From the NCBI GenBank assembly GCA_944322725.1, contig CALUPU010000003.1:1-64000 (forward strand): a stretch of 64,000 bases of DNA. The letters run 5' to 3'. Below, in pieces: positions 44,702 to 52,703 of the stretch. The notes under the pieces are model-generated. The model worked only from the letters and a program-made list of their open reading frames with translations, ran no database searches and was not told the DNA's origin. How positions within the stretch are numbered: the first letter of the stretch is position 1; each line of letters begins with the position of its first letter. A program made the translations under genes and the position numbers. The stretch is from Candidatus Gastranaerophilales bacterium. Lineage in GTDB: Bacteria; Cyanobacteriota; Vampirovibrionia; Gastranaerophilales; Gastranaerophilaceae.

Positions 44702-45871
44702 TTATGCTTTTTTACTTTTCTTTTTCTTGGATTTTTTCTTTTTTGCCTGAATATCTTTATAAGCATTATCTATCGAAAGTTTGGCAATAGGTTTTCTTTG
44801 TGCTCTGTCATAAAAAACAAGCCAGTGTTTTCTTTTAACATTATCAACTGAAAAAGAAATTCTTCCTGATGTTCTGTCACCGGGTTTTATTTTTGAAAAA
44901 AGAATTGTGGTATCACCAAACACTGACGGATAAAAAGAGGCATTCAAATCATTAACCAACGATATATCGAATCCGGTAAAATACTTGTCTGTCAGGTTTG
45001 TTATTACAATAGCAATCGTAATTGTATTTAATTCACCAAAAGGATCCTCTTCAAAGTCAATATTTGTTATTTTTACATTCAAACCTTCGCAGCAAAATTC
45101 TTCCTGCTTTAAGGCTTCCGCTTTAAAAACAGGAAGCTGCAGTTCTTTTGTTACTTTAACTCTTATTTCATCACCCGGAGAAATTAAAACATCCTTACCT
45201 TTCTTGTATAAAGCCATACCAAGTCCTACTGCACCGCCCAAGGCAGCTCCGCCTGCAAGAGTATAGCCCTGACTGACAACAGCTGCAGGCAATCCAAACA
45301 TATTCAATGCAAGAAAGCCTCCGACTACGCCGCCTGCTGCCGTATAGCCGGCACTTTTTGCAAGAACTTTTGTAGTGCCAACCACAGGATTAAGCTTTGT
45401 ACTCATTTTACCCTGAATCGGGATTTCTCTCCCATCCGGTGTAATCAGATAATCAAAATTTACTTCTATCCAGCCGTCTCTACCGAGTCTCTTAGATTCT
45501 TGAATTTCTTTTACAGTACCATGCGCAATAGTACCGGCAGGAAGTATGACCCCTTTATCACCTGAAACTTCTGTTGAAATCTCAGCAAAAAACTCATCCC
45601 CTTCTTCTGTATAACCGGAACTCAAAACCTGTGATACAGTCATTTTTATCACATCTTTTGTATCAAGCTGGTCAATTTCACCGGTAAAAAGTTCTTTATT
45701 TTCTTTTTCCAGCCTGTCATTTATTTCCGCACGCCCCTTAAAAGTATCATCAGATACAGAATTATTTACTGATGCAGACACAGCATCAACTGCACAATAA
45801 GCTGCATTTCCAATACCTGAGTGAACCATAATAAAGGCGGATAATAATATGTAGCAAATAATCTTTCTCAT
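44702..45871 (-). CDS. Secreted beta-module protein with glycine zipper
   Basis: A 389-residue protein with a signal peptide (about 1-27). A beta-type module (about 90-158; VILPAGTIAHGTVKEIQES, then LITPDGREIPIQGKM) resembles those of the 264- and 193-residue neighbours. A glycine-zipper hydrophobic region follows (about 165-223), then a second domain (245-365; DRTSGRISFSVD). The tail is extremely Lys/Ser-rich (KKKKSKKKKSKK). The module has the look of envelope beta-barrel or VirB10-like repeats. Function is unknown, and outer-envelope anchoring is inferred from the zipper. Confidence 0.7.
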   Translation of the reverse strand: MRKIICYILLSAFIMVHSGIGNAAYCAVDAVSASVNNSVSDDTFKGRAEINDRLEKENKELFTGEIDQLDTKDVIKMTVSQVLSSGYTEEGDEFFAEISTEVSGDKGVILPAGTIAHGTVKEIQESKRLGRDGWIEVNFDYLITPDGREIPIQGKMSTKLNPVVGTTKVLAKSAGYTAAGGVVGGFLALNMFGLPAAVVSQGYTLAGGAALGGAVGLGMALYKKGKDVLISPGDEIRVKVTKELQLPVFKAEALKQEEFCCEGLNVKITNIDFEEDPFGELNTITIAIVITNLTDKYFTGFDISLVNDLNASFYPSVFGDTTILFSKIKPGDRTSGRISFSVDNVKRKHWLVFYDRAQRKPIAKLSIDNAYKDIQAKKKKSKKKKSKKA

Positions 45872-45918
45872 ATTATAAATTTTACCCTACATAGCAAATT
45901 AAATCACGTATGTAAAAA

Positions 45919-46500
45919 TTATTTGCAATAAAGAGTGTAGACTTTACCTTTTGGCAGAGATGCCCGCAACGAAGGCAATCCCATTATGAAAATTTGGAAT
46001 AATCCGGTCTGCTTACCTTCCTGTATAACAGAACCGTATAGCGAGACCTTTTGATTATTAACATCTCTTGTTTCAAAGAAAGAAACCTGAATTTCATCCG
46101 GGGCAGTAAACACGCCCATACCAATCTGCGCCTCTCTTATAATACCTATCGCTTCTGTACCTTTTTTTATATAGATTTTATTATTTTTTATTACATCCTC
46201 TGCAACTATAAACTTTATTTTATCACCTATGTCATAGTTCTGGCTGTATACATAAGAACCGCTGGCATCTTTTCTGTATTGAGTCTTTAGTGTAATCCTT
46301 TGAGGAGAATATACCGGCACAGCAAGTGATTTTTCAATATCAAATACAGGAAGTGCCTGTTTATAATTCAGCGGTTTTGTATTTTTTACTTTATTTATAT
46401 ATGCCTGAGGGATTTCATCCCTATAAACAGGTATTGCATTCGCTGAATTAACACACAAAACACACAGTAATAAAGCTGTAATAAAAGAAAAATTTTTCAT
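45919..46500 (-). CDS. Secreted beta-module protein (193 residues)
   Basis: Signal peptide 1-22 (cleavage near ANA). The mature part contains the shared module at about 90-160: YDIGDKIKFIVAEDVI, IKKGTEAIGIIREA, then VSFFETRDVNNQKVSLYG. A short hydrophobic stretch (167-180) and LPKGKVYTLYCK end the protein. It follows the intact M48 gene by 17 bases and pairs with it as the 264-residue protein pairs with the degenerate M48 copy. Family name unknown. Confidence 0.7.
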   Translation of the reverse strand: MKNFSFITALLLCVLCVNSANAIPVYRDEIPQAYINKVKNTKPLNYKQALPVFDIEKSLAVPVYSPQRITLKTQYRKDASGSYVYSQNYDIGDKIKFIVAEDVIKNNKIYIKKGTEAIGIIREAQIGMGVFTAPDEIQVSFFETRDVNNQKVSLYGSVIQEGKQTGLFQIFIMGLPSLRASLPKGKVYTLYCK

Positions 46501-46517
46501 TATCTGCTCCGATACAA

Positions 46518-47189
46518 TTATTTTTTGTTACTAACAGGAACCGTATTGCTGTGTCTTTGTCTTACTAAGGCTCTTTCTTTTTTAGTTGTCAAAAGAAAGT
46601 TTTGATAATAAAGATTATTTTTATACTCATTATCCACAAGATATTCCGGATATTTTGAATATATGTAATCATATACGGTTATTAATCGTTGTGAACCAAT
46701 AGGATGACTAATTGGACGCTCAAACCAATTTTGTTCTCCCAAAATTTTATTAAGCACAACAATCATTGCAACCGGATTATATCCTGCATTTACCATTAAA
46801 TCTACGCCTTTTTTATCAGCTTTAAACTCATATGATTTTGACGAAGCAGCCATTGTTAATCTTCTCCATAATCCTTTATGAGCATCCAATGCATGTGCAA
46901 TTTCATGGCTCAACACAGCTGCCAGTTCATCATCAGAATCAAAAAAAGGAATAATACCTTTATACAGACATATAGTTTTATTACTCATCGCTGTTGCCGC
47001 ATTGACATCTTTGTTATTTATATAGTAGAAAGTCATTCTTTTTTCTATCTGGTTGGCATTTAATATTCTAAAACCAACCTGCATGACCTGTTTCTGATAT
47101 TTAGCTTCCTTATCAAGCCTTAATTCATCAGCAAAACACACATTAAAAGTTAAGAAGAGTGCAAACACACATAAAATAAATTTTTTCAT
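46518..47189 (-). CDS. M48-type metallopeptidase, secreted
   Basis: A zinc endopeptidase of the Ste24/HtpX/BepA superfamily. Signal peptide 1-20 (cleavage FA/DE). The zinc-binding HEIAHALDAH has H95, E96 and H99, and the third ligand E121 lies in YEFKADKKGVDLM (ExxAD). At 223 residues it consists of the minimal catalytic domain with a short tail, without the TPRs of BepA. It is probably periplasmic and may process or degrade outer-membrane proteins. It aligns over its whole length with the pseudoenzyme at 48070-48756. Confidence 0.85.
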   Translation of the reverse strand: MKKFILCVFALFLTFNVCFADELRLDKEAKYQKQVMQVGFRILNANQIEKRMTFYYINNKDVNAATAMSNKTICLYKGIIPFFDSDDELAAVLSHEIAHALDAHKGLWRRLTMAASSKSYEFKADKKGVDLMVNAGYNPVAMIVVLNKILGEQNWFERPISHPIGSQRLITVYDYIYSKYPEYLVDNEYKNNLYYQNFLLTTKKERALVRQRHSNTVPVSNKK

Positions 47190-47269
47190 AATTCTCTCCT
47201 GATTAATTACACTTATTTTAGTATTACATCCATGGAAATGTCAATACTAAACATTGAATAATTTAGTTA

Positions 47270-48064
47270 TTAATAATAAACTACATAATTTTTTCTCGGA
47301 GAGAATACAGCCTGCCCTCCTGGAATCAGACGCAAAAGAGGCACAGCAAGACCAAAAAGAAACGGCGTAGTGGCTAGTTCTGCAAGACCAATCCAAAAAG
47401 AGAGCGAATACCCGCTTGAGGCTATTTCTCCGTCCAAAGGAACAAGATTACCCTTTTTATCATACATTTCAAAACTTTCAATAGTCATTTCAGCAGGAGC
47501 ACCGCCCATAGCACGCGGTGAAACTTCGGAAATTTTTGCATAAACTATTGTATCTTTAGCAACAATCAGTTTTCCGTCTTTTTCAACATCTTTAACAACT
47601 CTAAAAGCAACTCTGTCGCCTATATAAGGAAAAGCAGTTTTACAAGATGCTTCTTTATCTATCTTTAATCTTTTATTTTTTGTGGCAATCTTATCAACAG
47701 GGCTAAGAACAACAGCAATCCCGTTTTCGGTCTTTACGTATTTTCTGTAATCAGAGCGTTTATATTTTTTATTTTCCGAACTTATCACAACAGGCTCATC
47801 CTGCATAATTTCTTTTTTATATTTACGTTTTTTGTTTTTTAAATCAGAAGGCAATGAGGAAGCTATGTCATCTTCTATCACCGGCATGCGAAACTCCCGC
47901 TTTTTGGGAATTTCTTTTTTAACATCTTTTTTAATACCTGTTTTAAGAACAGTATTTTTAGAATGTTTAAGTGAAATTTGAGCACAAGCATCTAATTTGC
48001 CGAAAGAAAAGATTATACTCATCAGCAAAAATGAACTTATGAACTTTTTTAAATTGTCAATCAT
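47270..48064 (-). CDS. Secreted beta-module protein (264 residues)
   Basis: N-terminal signal sequence about 1-28. A long Lys-rich disordered region (30-140) leads to the shared beta-type module (147-215; PYIGDRVAFRVVKDV, then MYDKKGNLVPLDGEI). A hydrophobic helix pair follows (about 220-248), and the tail is SPRKNYVVYY. The module is like those of the 193- and 389-residue proteins. The gene begins five bases after the degenerate M48 gene. Function is unknown; the basic region could bind peptidoglycan or polysaccharide. Confidence 0.68.
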   Translation of the reverse strand: MIDNLKKFISSFLLMSIIFSFGKLDACAQISLKHSKNTVLKTGIKKDVKKEIPKKREFRMPVIEDDIASSLPSDLKNKKRKYKKEIMQDEPVVISSENKKYKRSDYRKYVKTENGIAVVLSPVDKIATKNKRLKIDKEASCKTAFPYIGDRVAFRVVKDVEKDGKLIVAKDTIVYAKISEVSPRAMGGAPAEMTIESFEMYDKKGNLVPLDGEIASSGYSLSFWIGLAELATTPFLFGLAVPLLRLIPGGQAVFSPRKNYVVYY

Positions 48065-48069
48065 TGCGT

Positions 48070-48756
48070 TTAAAAATGCCTCAAGGTTTCTTTTTTCTCG
48101 TTTTTAATTTTTTGTTCCTGTATTTTTCTTACTTTCCTGCGTTCTGAGCGGGTCGTTCTCAAAAAATTCTGGTAATAAGCTGTATCCAGATATTGATTTT
48201 CAGCCAGATACACAGGATATTTTTCATAAATATATTGATAAATATATTTCACTCTTTCCGAGCCGTTGTGATGGAAGATATTATACTCAAACCAGGATTT
48301 TTCCGCTGCTGTTTTATTTATTATATTAATCAAAGCAACAGGGTCATATCCCGCCTTTACCATCAAATCTACTGCTTTTTTATCCGATTTTACTTCATAT
48401 TTTCTGGGAGAAAAGCTTATTGAAAAACGCCTGAAAAATCCGGCATGAGAATCAAGAAGCTTTGCAATATCTGTACTTAATATTGCAGCCAGTTCGTTTT
48501 CATTATCTATTACAGGAAATATTCCTTTATACACATAAATTGTTTTACATCTTGTATTAATCTTAGTTTTAAGTTTATTATCGCTTACGTAATAAAAAGT
48601 AATACGTTTTTCTATATTATTGGAATTAAGAATGCGAAAGCCTGTTTCCATAATATTTTTTTGAAACTGTACATCTTTATCAATGCGAAGTTCATCCGCA
48701 TTGCCAATATTTATAGCAAAAAAGAAAAAAGCGATTATCGTTAAGACTATTCGCAC
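48070..48756 (-). CDS. Degenerate M48-like protein (probable pseudoenzyme)
   Basis: A 228-residue secreted paralogue of the intact M48 peptidase at 46518-47189. The two align without gaps from the signal peptide through the core: DELRIDKDVQ versus DELRLDKEAK, both at 21. The zinc site HEIAH is replaced by TDIAK (T95, D96, K99), while E121 is retained in YEVKSDKK. Peptidase activity should be lost. The start is GTG at 48756, supported by AGGAG nine bases upstream and by exact colinearity with the paralogue. The frame opens eight codons earlier with TTG. The gene is intact, so selection for a non-catalytic role is likely. Confidence 0.8.
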   Translation of the reverse strand: MRIVLTIIAFFFFAINIGNADELRIDKDVQFQKNIMETGFRILNSNNIEKRITFYYVSDNKLKTKINTRCKTIYVYKGIFPVIDNENELAAILSTDIAKLLDSHAGFFRRFSISFSPRKYEVKSDKKAVDLMVKAGYDPVALINIINKTAAEKSWFEYNIFHHNGSERVKYIYQYIYEKYPVYLAENQYLDTAYYQNFLRTTRSERRKVRKIQEQKIKNEKKETLRHF

Positions 48757-48795
48757 TTCCGCAATCTCCTGTTCTTTCAAAGAAATTTTAGCATA

Positions 48796-48822
48796 AAAAA
48801 GACCCCGTTATACGGGGTCTTT
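48796..48822 (-). terminator. Intrinsic terminator after the Spy-like gene
   Basis: An 8-bp GC-rich stem GACCCCGT/ACGGGGTC (48801-48808 with 48812-48819) is extended by A/T pairs, with a three-base loop. On the minus strand seven T residues follow. It separates the sigma/Spy operon from the envelope cluster downstream. Confidence 0.85.
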
Positions 48823-48835
48823 ACAATTTTTTAAT

Positions 48836-49402
48836 TTATTTTTTTATTGGTTGAACACCTTTTACAGGGCAGGGGTGTTTTTTCATATGGTGTTGTTTTG
48901 CTCTTTCTCTGCCTTCCTGTTTAATTTTTTCAAATTCAGCCTTTTGCTCCGGTGTTAAGATAGCTTCAAATTCTTTTGTATTTTCAATGCGAATTTTTCT
49001 TGCTTCCTGTTTTAGCTGCTTCATGTCTTTTTTCAATTCAGCTATTTTTTTATCTTTTTTATCTTGAGCAAGATCACTTTCAGCTACTTTTTTTATCTCT
49101 GCTCTTTTAGCCATCATTTTCTCAAAGACAGGTTTCATTTTTTCATGACCTTTCATTCTAATATCATGTGCCTGTTTCTTTTGTTCATCTGTTAATTTCA
49201 AGCGTTCATCAAGATTTGATCTTGCTGGTTTATTCATTTTTTTATGTTTGTTTGCTTTAAAATCACCTTTTTTGCAGGGTAATTTCTTTTCACATGCGGG
49301 TTGTTTTTTTGTATCAACGGTTGTATTTGTTGCAGCATAAGATAAAGATGAAGTCATTAAAATTGCTGCAGCCATGCCTGCTATTACCAGAGTTTTTTTC
49401 AT
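48836..49402 (-). CDS. Spy/CpxP-like periplasmic LTXXQ protein
   Basis: A 188-residue protein with signal peptide (MKKTLVIAGMAAAILMTSSL, cleavage near SYA). The mature part is highly charged and helical, with LTXXQ motifs: LKLTDEQKKQ (about 73-82) and ILTPEQKAEFEKI (about 150-162). Spy and CpxP are periplasmic chaperones or stress sensors. The frame opens upstream at 49495 inside the sigma gene, but ATG 49402 has an AAAGGAT Shine-Dalgarno sequence and a proper signal peptide. It is the third gene of the anti-sigma/sigma operon and so probably under its control. Confidence 0.85.
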   Translation of the reverse strand: MKKTLVIAGMAAAILMTSSLSYAATNTTVDTKKQPACEKKLPCKKGDFKANKHKKMNKPARSNLDERLKLTDEQKKQAHDIRMKGHEKMKPVFEKMMAKRAEIKKVAESDLAQDKKDKKIAELKKDMKQLKQEARKIRIENTKEFEAILTPEQKAEFEKIKQEGRERAKQHHMKKHPCPVKGVQPIKK

Positions 49403-49416
49403 AATTAATATCCTTT

Positions 49417-49914
49417 CTAGATTAGTTCCTGCAGAGCAGTTGCCAGTTCTTTTTTTGCATTGTATAAACGTGATTTCACTGTGCCTATAGGACATTTGAG
49501 TTGTTTTGATATATCTTCGTATGATTTGTTTTCGATTTCATAGAGCATAACAACTTCTTTGAATTTGGGTTTCAAGTTATTGATAGCATTAGAAATCATT
49601 TTTTGGCGTTCTCTTTTAAGCAAAAGAGATTCCGGTGTGTCTTTTGTATCTTTAACAAGCGACATTACAGTTTCATCGCCTGTTGTATTGTCTTCCAGTT
49701 TTTTTTGAGAAGACTTTAAATAATCCTTGGACAAGTTAGCGCTAATAGTCCTTATCCAAGCAGCTAAAGTTCCTTTTTCCTCATATTTGTCCGAATTTTT
49801 CCAAACTCTTGTGTAGACCTCCTGTTCAAGGTCTTCGTTGTGTTCGTTTGTAATACGTTTTATGATAGTTCTCACGGTACTTCCGTGATTAATTATTATT
49901 TCTTTTAAATCCAT
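49417..49914 (-). CDS. ECF-type sigma factor
   Basis: A 165-residue extracytoplasmic-function sigma factor. Region 2 is seen in EDLEQEVYTRVWKNSDKY and LAAWIRTISANLSKDYL. The linker is followed by region 4: KFKEVVMLYEIENKSYEDIS, then CPIGTVKSRLYNAKKEL, the helix-turn-helix. It lies four bases after the anti-sigma gene and 14 before the Spy-like gene. The expected role is an envelope-stress response. A promoter it would recognise has not been identified upstream of the operon. Confidence 0.9.
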   Translation of the reverse strand: MDLKEIIINHGSTVRTIIKRITNEHNEDLEQEVYTRVWKNSDKYEEKGTLAAWIRTISANLSKDYLKSSQKKLEDNTTGDETVMSLVKDTKDTPESLLLKRERQKMISNAINNLKPKFKEVVMLYEIENKSYEDISKQLKCPIGTVKSRLYNAKKELATALQELI

Positions 49915-49918
49915 ATTG

Positions 49919-50272
49919 CTATTCTATATATAAAAATCCGTATTCATCTACAGGAAGCCCGAGTTCCTGAACATCATAGGTGTTTTGAGCGACAAGATTG
50001 TCATACACATCAACACCTACCATGCAAAGCGGAACGCTCAATGTTGCAAACACTGCAACAAAGAAAGCAGCTGCCGTTACAAGAATCCTTGCCTGTTTTT
50101 TCTTTTCTTTGATATATGGCTTGGCTTCCTGGATTAGGTCAGATACTTTTTGCATTCTCGCGTGTTCTTTTGCACACTCTTCACAAACTTCGAGGTGATG
50201 ATTAAAGTCCTCTTCGTTTAAGAATGTGAACATTGCTTCGTATCCGTTACAGTTTTTGTTTTGGTTATCCAT
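49919..50272 (-). CDS. Zinc-finger anti-sigma factor (ZAS type)
   Basis: A 117-residue protein with the zf-HC2 motif H26xxxC30xxC33 (FNHHLEVCEECA) in the cytoplasmic half, one transmembrane segment (about 66-86; TAAAFFVAVFATLSVP) and a short outer tail of about 30 residues. Such proteins hold an ECF sigma factor inactive at the membrane until redox or envelope stress releases it. The gene precedes its sigma factor, the reverse of the usual sigma-then-anti-sigma order. Confidence 0.85.
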   Translation of the reverse strand: MDNQNKNCNGYEAMFTFLNEEDFNHHLEVCEECAKEHARMQKVSDLIQEAKPYIKEKKKQARILVTAAAFFVAVFATLSVPLCMVGVDVYDNLVAQNTYDVQELGLPVDEYGFLYIE

Positions 50273-50349
50273 ATTTTTTATTCCTTACATATACTATAAC
50301 GAATAAAAAATAAAATTGTTCATTTTTTGTTTAAAAAGTTTCCAACCAA

Positions 50350-50373
50350 AAAGGAACTCTTACGAGTTCCTTT
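50350..50373 (-). terminator. Intrinsic terminator after tRNA-Leu
   Basis: A perfect 10-bp stem AAAGGAACTC/GAGTTCCTTT (50350-50359 with 50364-50373) with a 4-nt loop is followed on the minus strand by T residues. Confidence 0.8.
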
Positions 50374-50380
50374 GAAAGAG

Positions 50381-50466
50381 TGCCCTGAGCCAGACTTGAA
50401 CTGGCACTGGGGGTGAGCCCAATCGGATTTTAAGTCCGACGCGTCTACCGATTCCGCCACCAGGGC
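50381..50466 (-). tRNA. tRNA-Leu (anticodon TAA)
   Basis: The class II tRNA reads on the minus strand GCCCTGGTGGCGGAATCGG at its 5' end. The anticodon loop is CTTAAAA, with anticodon TAA and stem TCGGA/TCCGA. It has a long variable arm, a T-arm GCCAG-TTCAAGT-CTGGC, and an acceptor stem GCCCTGG/TCAGGGC with one G-T pair and discriminator A. No CCA is encoded. It decodes UUA and UUG leucine codons. Confidence 0.97.
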
Positions 50467-50483
50467 AAATTATATTCGATTTT

Positions 50484-50598
50484 CAATACGTGTATTGTGG
50501 CGGAGCACTATGTGCGTTCTGAGCGCCTAATTCGAAAACAACATTTAGTTGTTTTCTCCAGGTGACATCCTATATCAGGTTCCTGCCACCAGGGCAAA
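50484..50598 (-). other. Structured leader of tRNA-Leu with a 14-base copy of its 5' end
   Basis: On the minus strand this stretch begins with TTTGCCCTGGTGGC (50585-50598), identical to the tRNA-Leu 5' end and its two flanking bases (50456-50469). Three hairpins follow: GAAAACAAC/GTTGTTTTC (50534-50542, 50548-50556), a GGCG/CGCC plus GCAC/GTGC compound stem (50499-50527), and the palindrome CAATAC-GT-GTATTG (50484-50497). A TTGACA (50633-50638) lies upstream, followed by an AT-rich -10 region. It could be a processed tRNA leader, a small RNA, or a scar of an integration or duplication event. Confidence 0.4.
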
Positions 50599-50704
50599 GT
50601 TGTATAAATATATTCCTTTAAAATATTGAATATGTCAAGCAGTTATTGATTTGTTGAATATTTACAGCTTTGCAAATATCTGTAAAAGACATTAAAATAA
50701 ATAT

Positions 50705-51628
50705 ATGGAAGATATAGCTAAAATTACCGAATTAAACGAAAAGCTTGAGCAAAATCCAACTGATTTTAAAACAAGAAGGGAACTTGCCGTTGAACTTATT
50801 GAAAACGGCTATAATGAAGATGCATTAAAACAGCTGTATTATCTGCTAAAAAGATTCCCTGAAGACTCCCGTCTGCATTACAACGCAGGAATAGTACTGG
50901 AAAACCTGAAAAAATTTGATAAAGCAATAATTTCATATCAAAATGCTCTTGAGATTAATCCTGATGAACCTGATTTTTTGTATAATCTGGGTTATGCATA
51001 TCTTCAGACAGGAGAATTTGATAAGGCAGTCCCCTTTTTTAAAAGGGTTTTACAGATTGAAGAAGATGATGCAAATTCTTATTTCAACCTTGGTTATCTT
51101 TATTCAAAAAAAGAAGAGCATGCTCTTGCTATTACATGCCTGAAAGCAGCAATAGACTTAAATCCTAATGACCATCTGGCGCATTTTTATCTTGCCTATG
51201 AGTATGACAAAACCGGACGCAGAGATTTATGCAAACAGTATTATGAAAAAGTGCTGGAACTTTCACCTGACTACAGCTGGGCGTATTTTAACCTCGGTTC
51301 CATATATTATGAAGAAGGCGAAACAGACAAAGCAGAAGAATATCTAAAAAAGACACTCGAATTAAATCCCAAAGATGACAATGCGTCCATTATTCTCGCA
51401 AAGATATATGCACAGCAGAATCGTCTGGATGATGCGATAGAATTGTTAAAAAATGCACTCCTTAATAATCCGTACAACGGGGATGTGAACTACACAATGG
51501 CTCACCTTTATAAAGAAACAGGCAATACAGAGCAGTACAAATACTACCTCAAAGAGGCATTAAACAATCATGATACGCTCTCCGTAAATATTAAGCAGCT
51601 GCAAATTGAGTACGAGCAGGTACAGTAA
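50705..51628 (+). CDS. Tetratricopeptide-repeat protein
   Basis: A 307-residue soluble protein made almost entirely of TPR units (about eight), for example FDKAIISYQNALEINPDEPD, FLYNLGYAYLQTGEFDKAVP and AEEYLKKTLELNPKD. No signal peptide was seen. It should be a protein-protein interaction scaffold; the partner is unknown. Its last 38 bases overlap the end of the HD-domain gene on the other strand. Confidence 0.85.
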   Translation: MEDIAKITELNEKLEQNPTDFKTRRELAVELIENGYNEDALKQLYYLLKRFPEDSRLHYNAGIVLENLKKFDKAIISYQNALEINPDEPDFLYNLGYAYLQTGEFDKAVPFFKRVLQIEEDDANSYFNLGYLYSKKEEHALAITCLKAAIDLNPNDHLAHFYLAYEYDKTGRRDLCKQYYEKVLELSPDYSWAYFNLGSIYYEEGETDKAEEYLKKTLELNPKDDNASIILAKIYAQQNRLDDAIELLKNALLNNPYNGDVNYTMAHLYKETGNTEQYKYYLKEALNNHDTLSVNIKQLQIEYEQVQ

Positions 51629-52574
51629 TCCCTTGTTTTTCTGGCTTGCCGTACAATTTATCGAGTGCGGAAAGAATGGAAGAATTGATGTTCATATTAT
51701 TTAATACGGCCATCGCTTCATCATGTGTTTTAGCTGTTTTATACGGACGTTCTTCCCTCATTGCAGAGTACACATCAGCTGCTCTGACAATTTGAGCATA
51801 TTTATTGGTTGAATTGGGATTGTGATGGTCTCTTGCTATTTCGGCAACATTTGTACCCAAACCCAGTCCTTTTAACAATTCATATCCTAGAACTGAATGA
51901 AGATTAATAATTTTTCTTTCTTCAGGTGTCAATCTGCCCTGTTTATTCAAAATTTCAGAAGGTACAAGGGATTTGCCGATATCATGCAACGCAGCACCTG
52001 TTTCCATTTCTTTTATTTCAGAATCACTCAGTCCGAGTTCTTTTCCTATTGCAGTAGAAAACTCGGTTGTTGTTGCAAGATGGGTATGTTTTATTGTTTT
52101 TAAATTGTTATAATTCATTTTTACCGGTAAACCATTTTCAGAAAGAATTGCAGCAATTCTCGGGTTGGAATGTGCCAAAATTTCCAGGTCACCGGCTTTA
52201 GGAATAACCTTTAATGTATGGCTGACAGCAGCATCATACTGGTTTACCTTATCGCCTGCTTCTTTAAATGCCGGGACTATATTTTTTAAATAGTTAGACA
52301 GAACCCCGAACGAAGATGTCTTCTTAGAAGAAGCAGTTACAGAAGAATTATCAGGTTTAACCTCTTTTTCTTTGACAATTCCGTTTCCAAAAAGGAAATT
52401 AGAAGAAGATGTCTTTTGCGTACCTGTCTGCTGATCTTTCGCAGGAGCCGTAAACTGTTCTTTTACGAAAAGGTTTCCAAATGAAGTATTAAAATTGTTT
52501 TCGCCTGCCTGAGGGGTAAAGCCTGCCGGATTAGTTGCCGGAGTTCCCTGCAGCGTAACTTTTTCTACTGCCAA
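51591..52574 (-). CDS. HD-domain phosphohydrolase-like protein (HD-GYP relative without GYP)
   Basis: A 327-residue protein. The first 90 residues are disordered (Ser/Thr/Phe-rich; AGFTPQAGENNFN). The HD domain (about 155-310) has KHTH (162-165), the metal pair in AALHDIGKSLVPSEIL (H197, D198), LHSVLGYELLK, ARDHHNPN and RAADVYSAM with ERPYK. Metal ligands are largely present, but the HHExxxGxGYP loop of cyclic-di-GMP phosphodiesterases is replaced by HHNPNSTNK. The substrate is therefore uncertain. The start is TTG with AAGGAA upstream. It converges on the TPR gene. Confidence 0.75.
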   Translation of the reverse strand: MAVEKVTLQGTPATNPAGFTPQAGENNFNTSFGNLFVKEQFTAPAKDQQTGTQKTSSSNFLFGNGIVKEKEVKPDNSSVTASSKKTSSFGVLSNYLKNIVPAFKEAGDKVNQYDAAVSHTLKVIPKAGDLEILAHSNPRIAAILSENGLPVKMNYNNLKTIKHTHLATTTEFSTAIGKELGLSDSEIKEMETGAALHDIGKSLVPSEILNKQGRLTPEERKIINLHSVLGYELLKGLGLGTNVAEIARDHHNPNSTNKYAQIVRAADVYSAMREERPYKTAKTHDEAMAVLNNMNINSSILSALDKLYGKPEKQGITVPARTQFAAA

Positions 52575-52703
52575 AATTAAATATTCCTTTTTTCCTTCGG
52601 TTTCCTATATACTTATAAAAAAATTTTTTTCCAATGAATTTACCGAATTTGAGGAATTGTTAATATATTTTTACAATTTTATATGTCAGCTGCCTGCGGT
52701 TAA

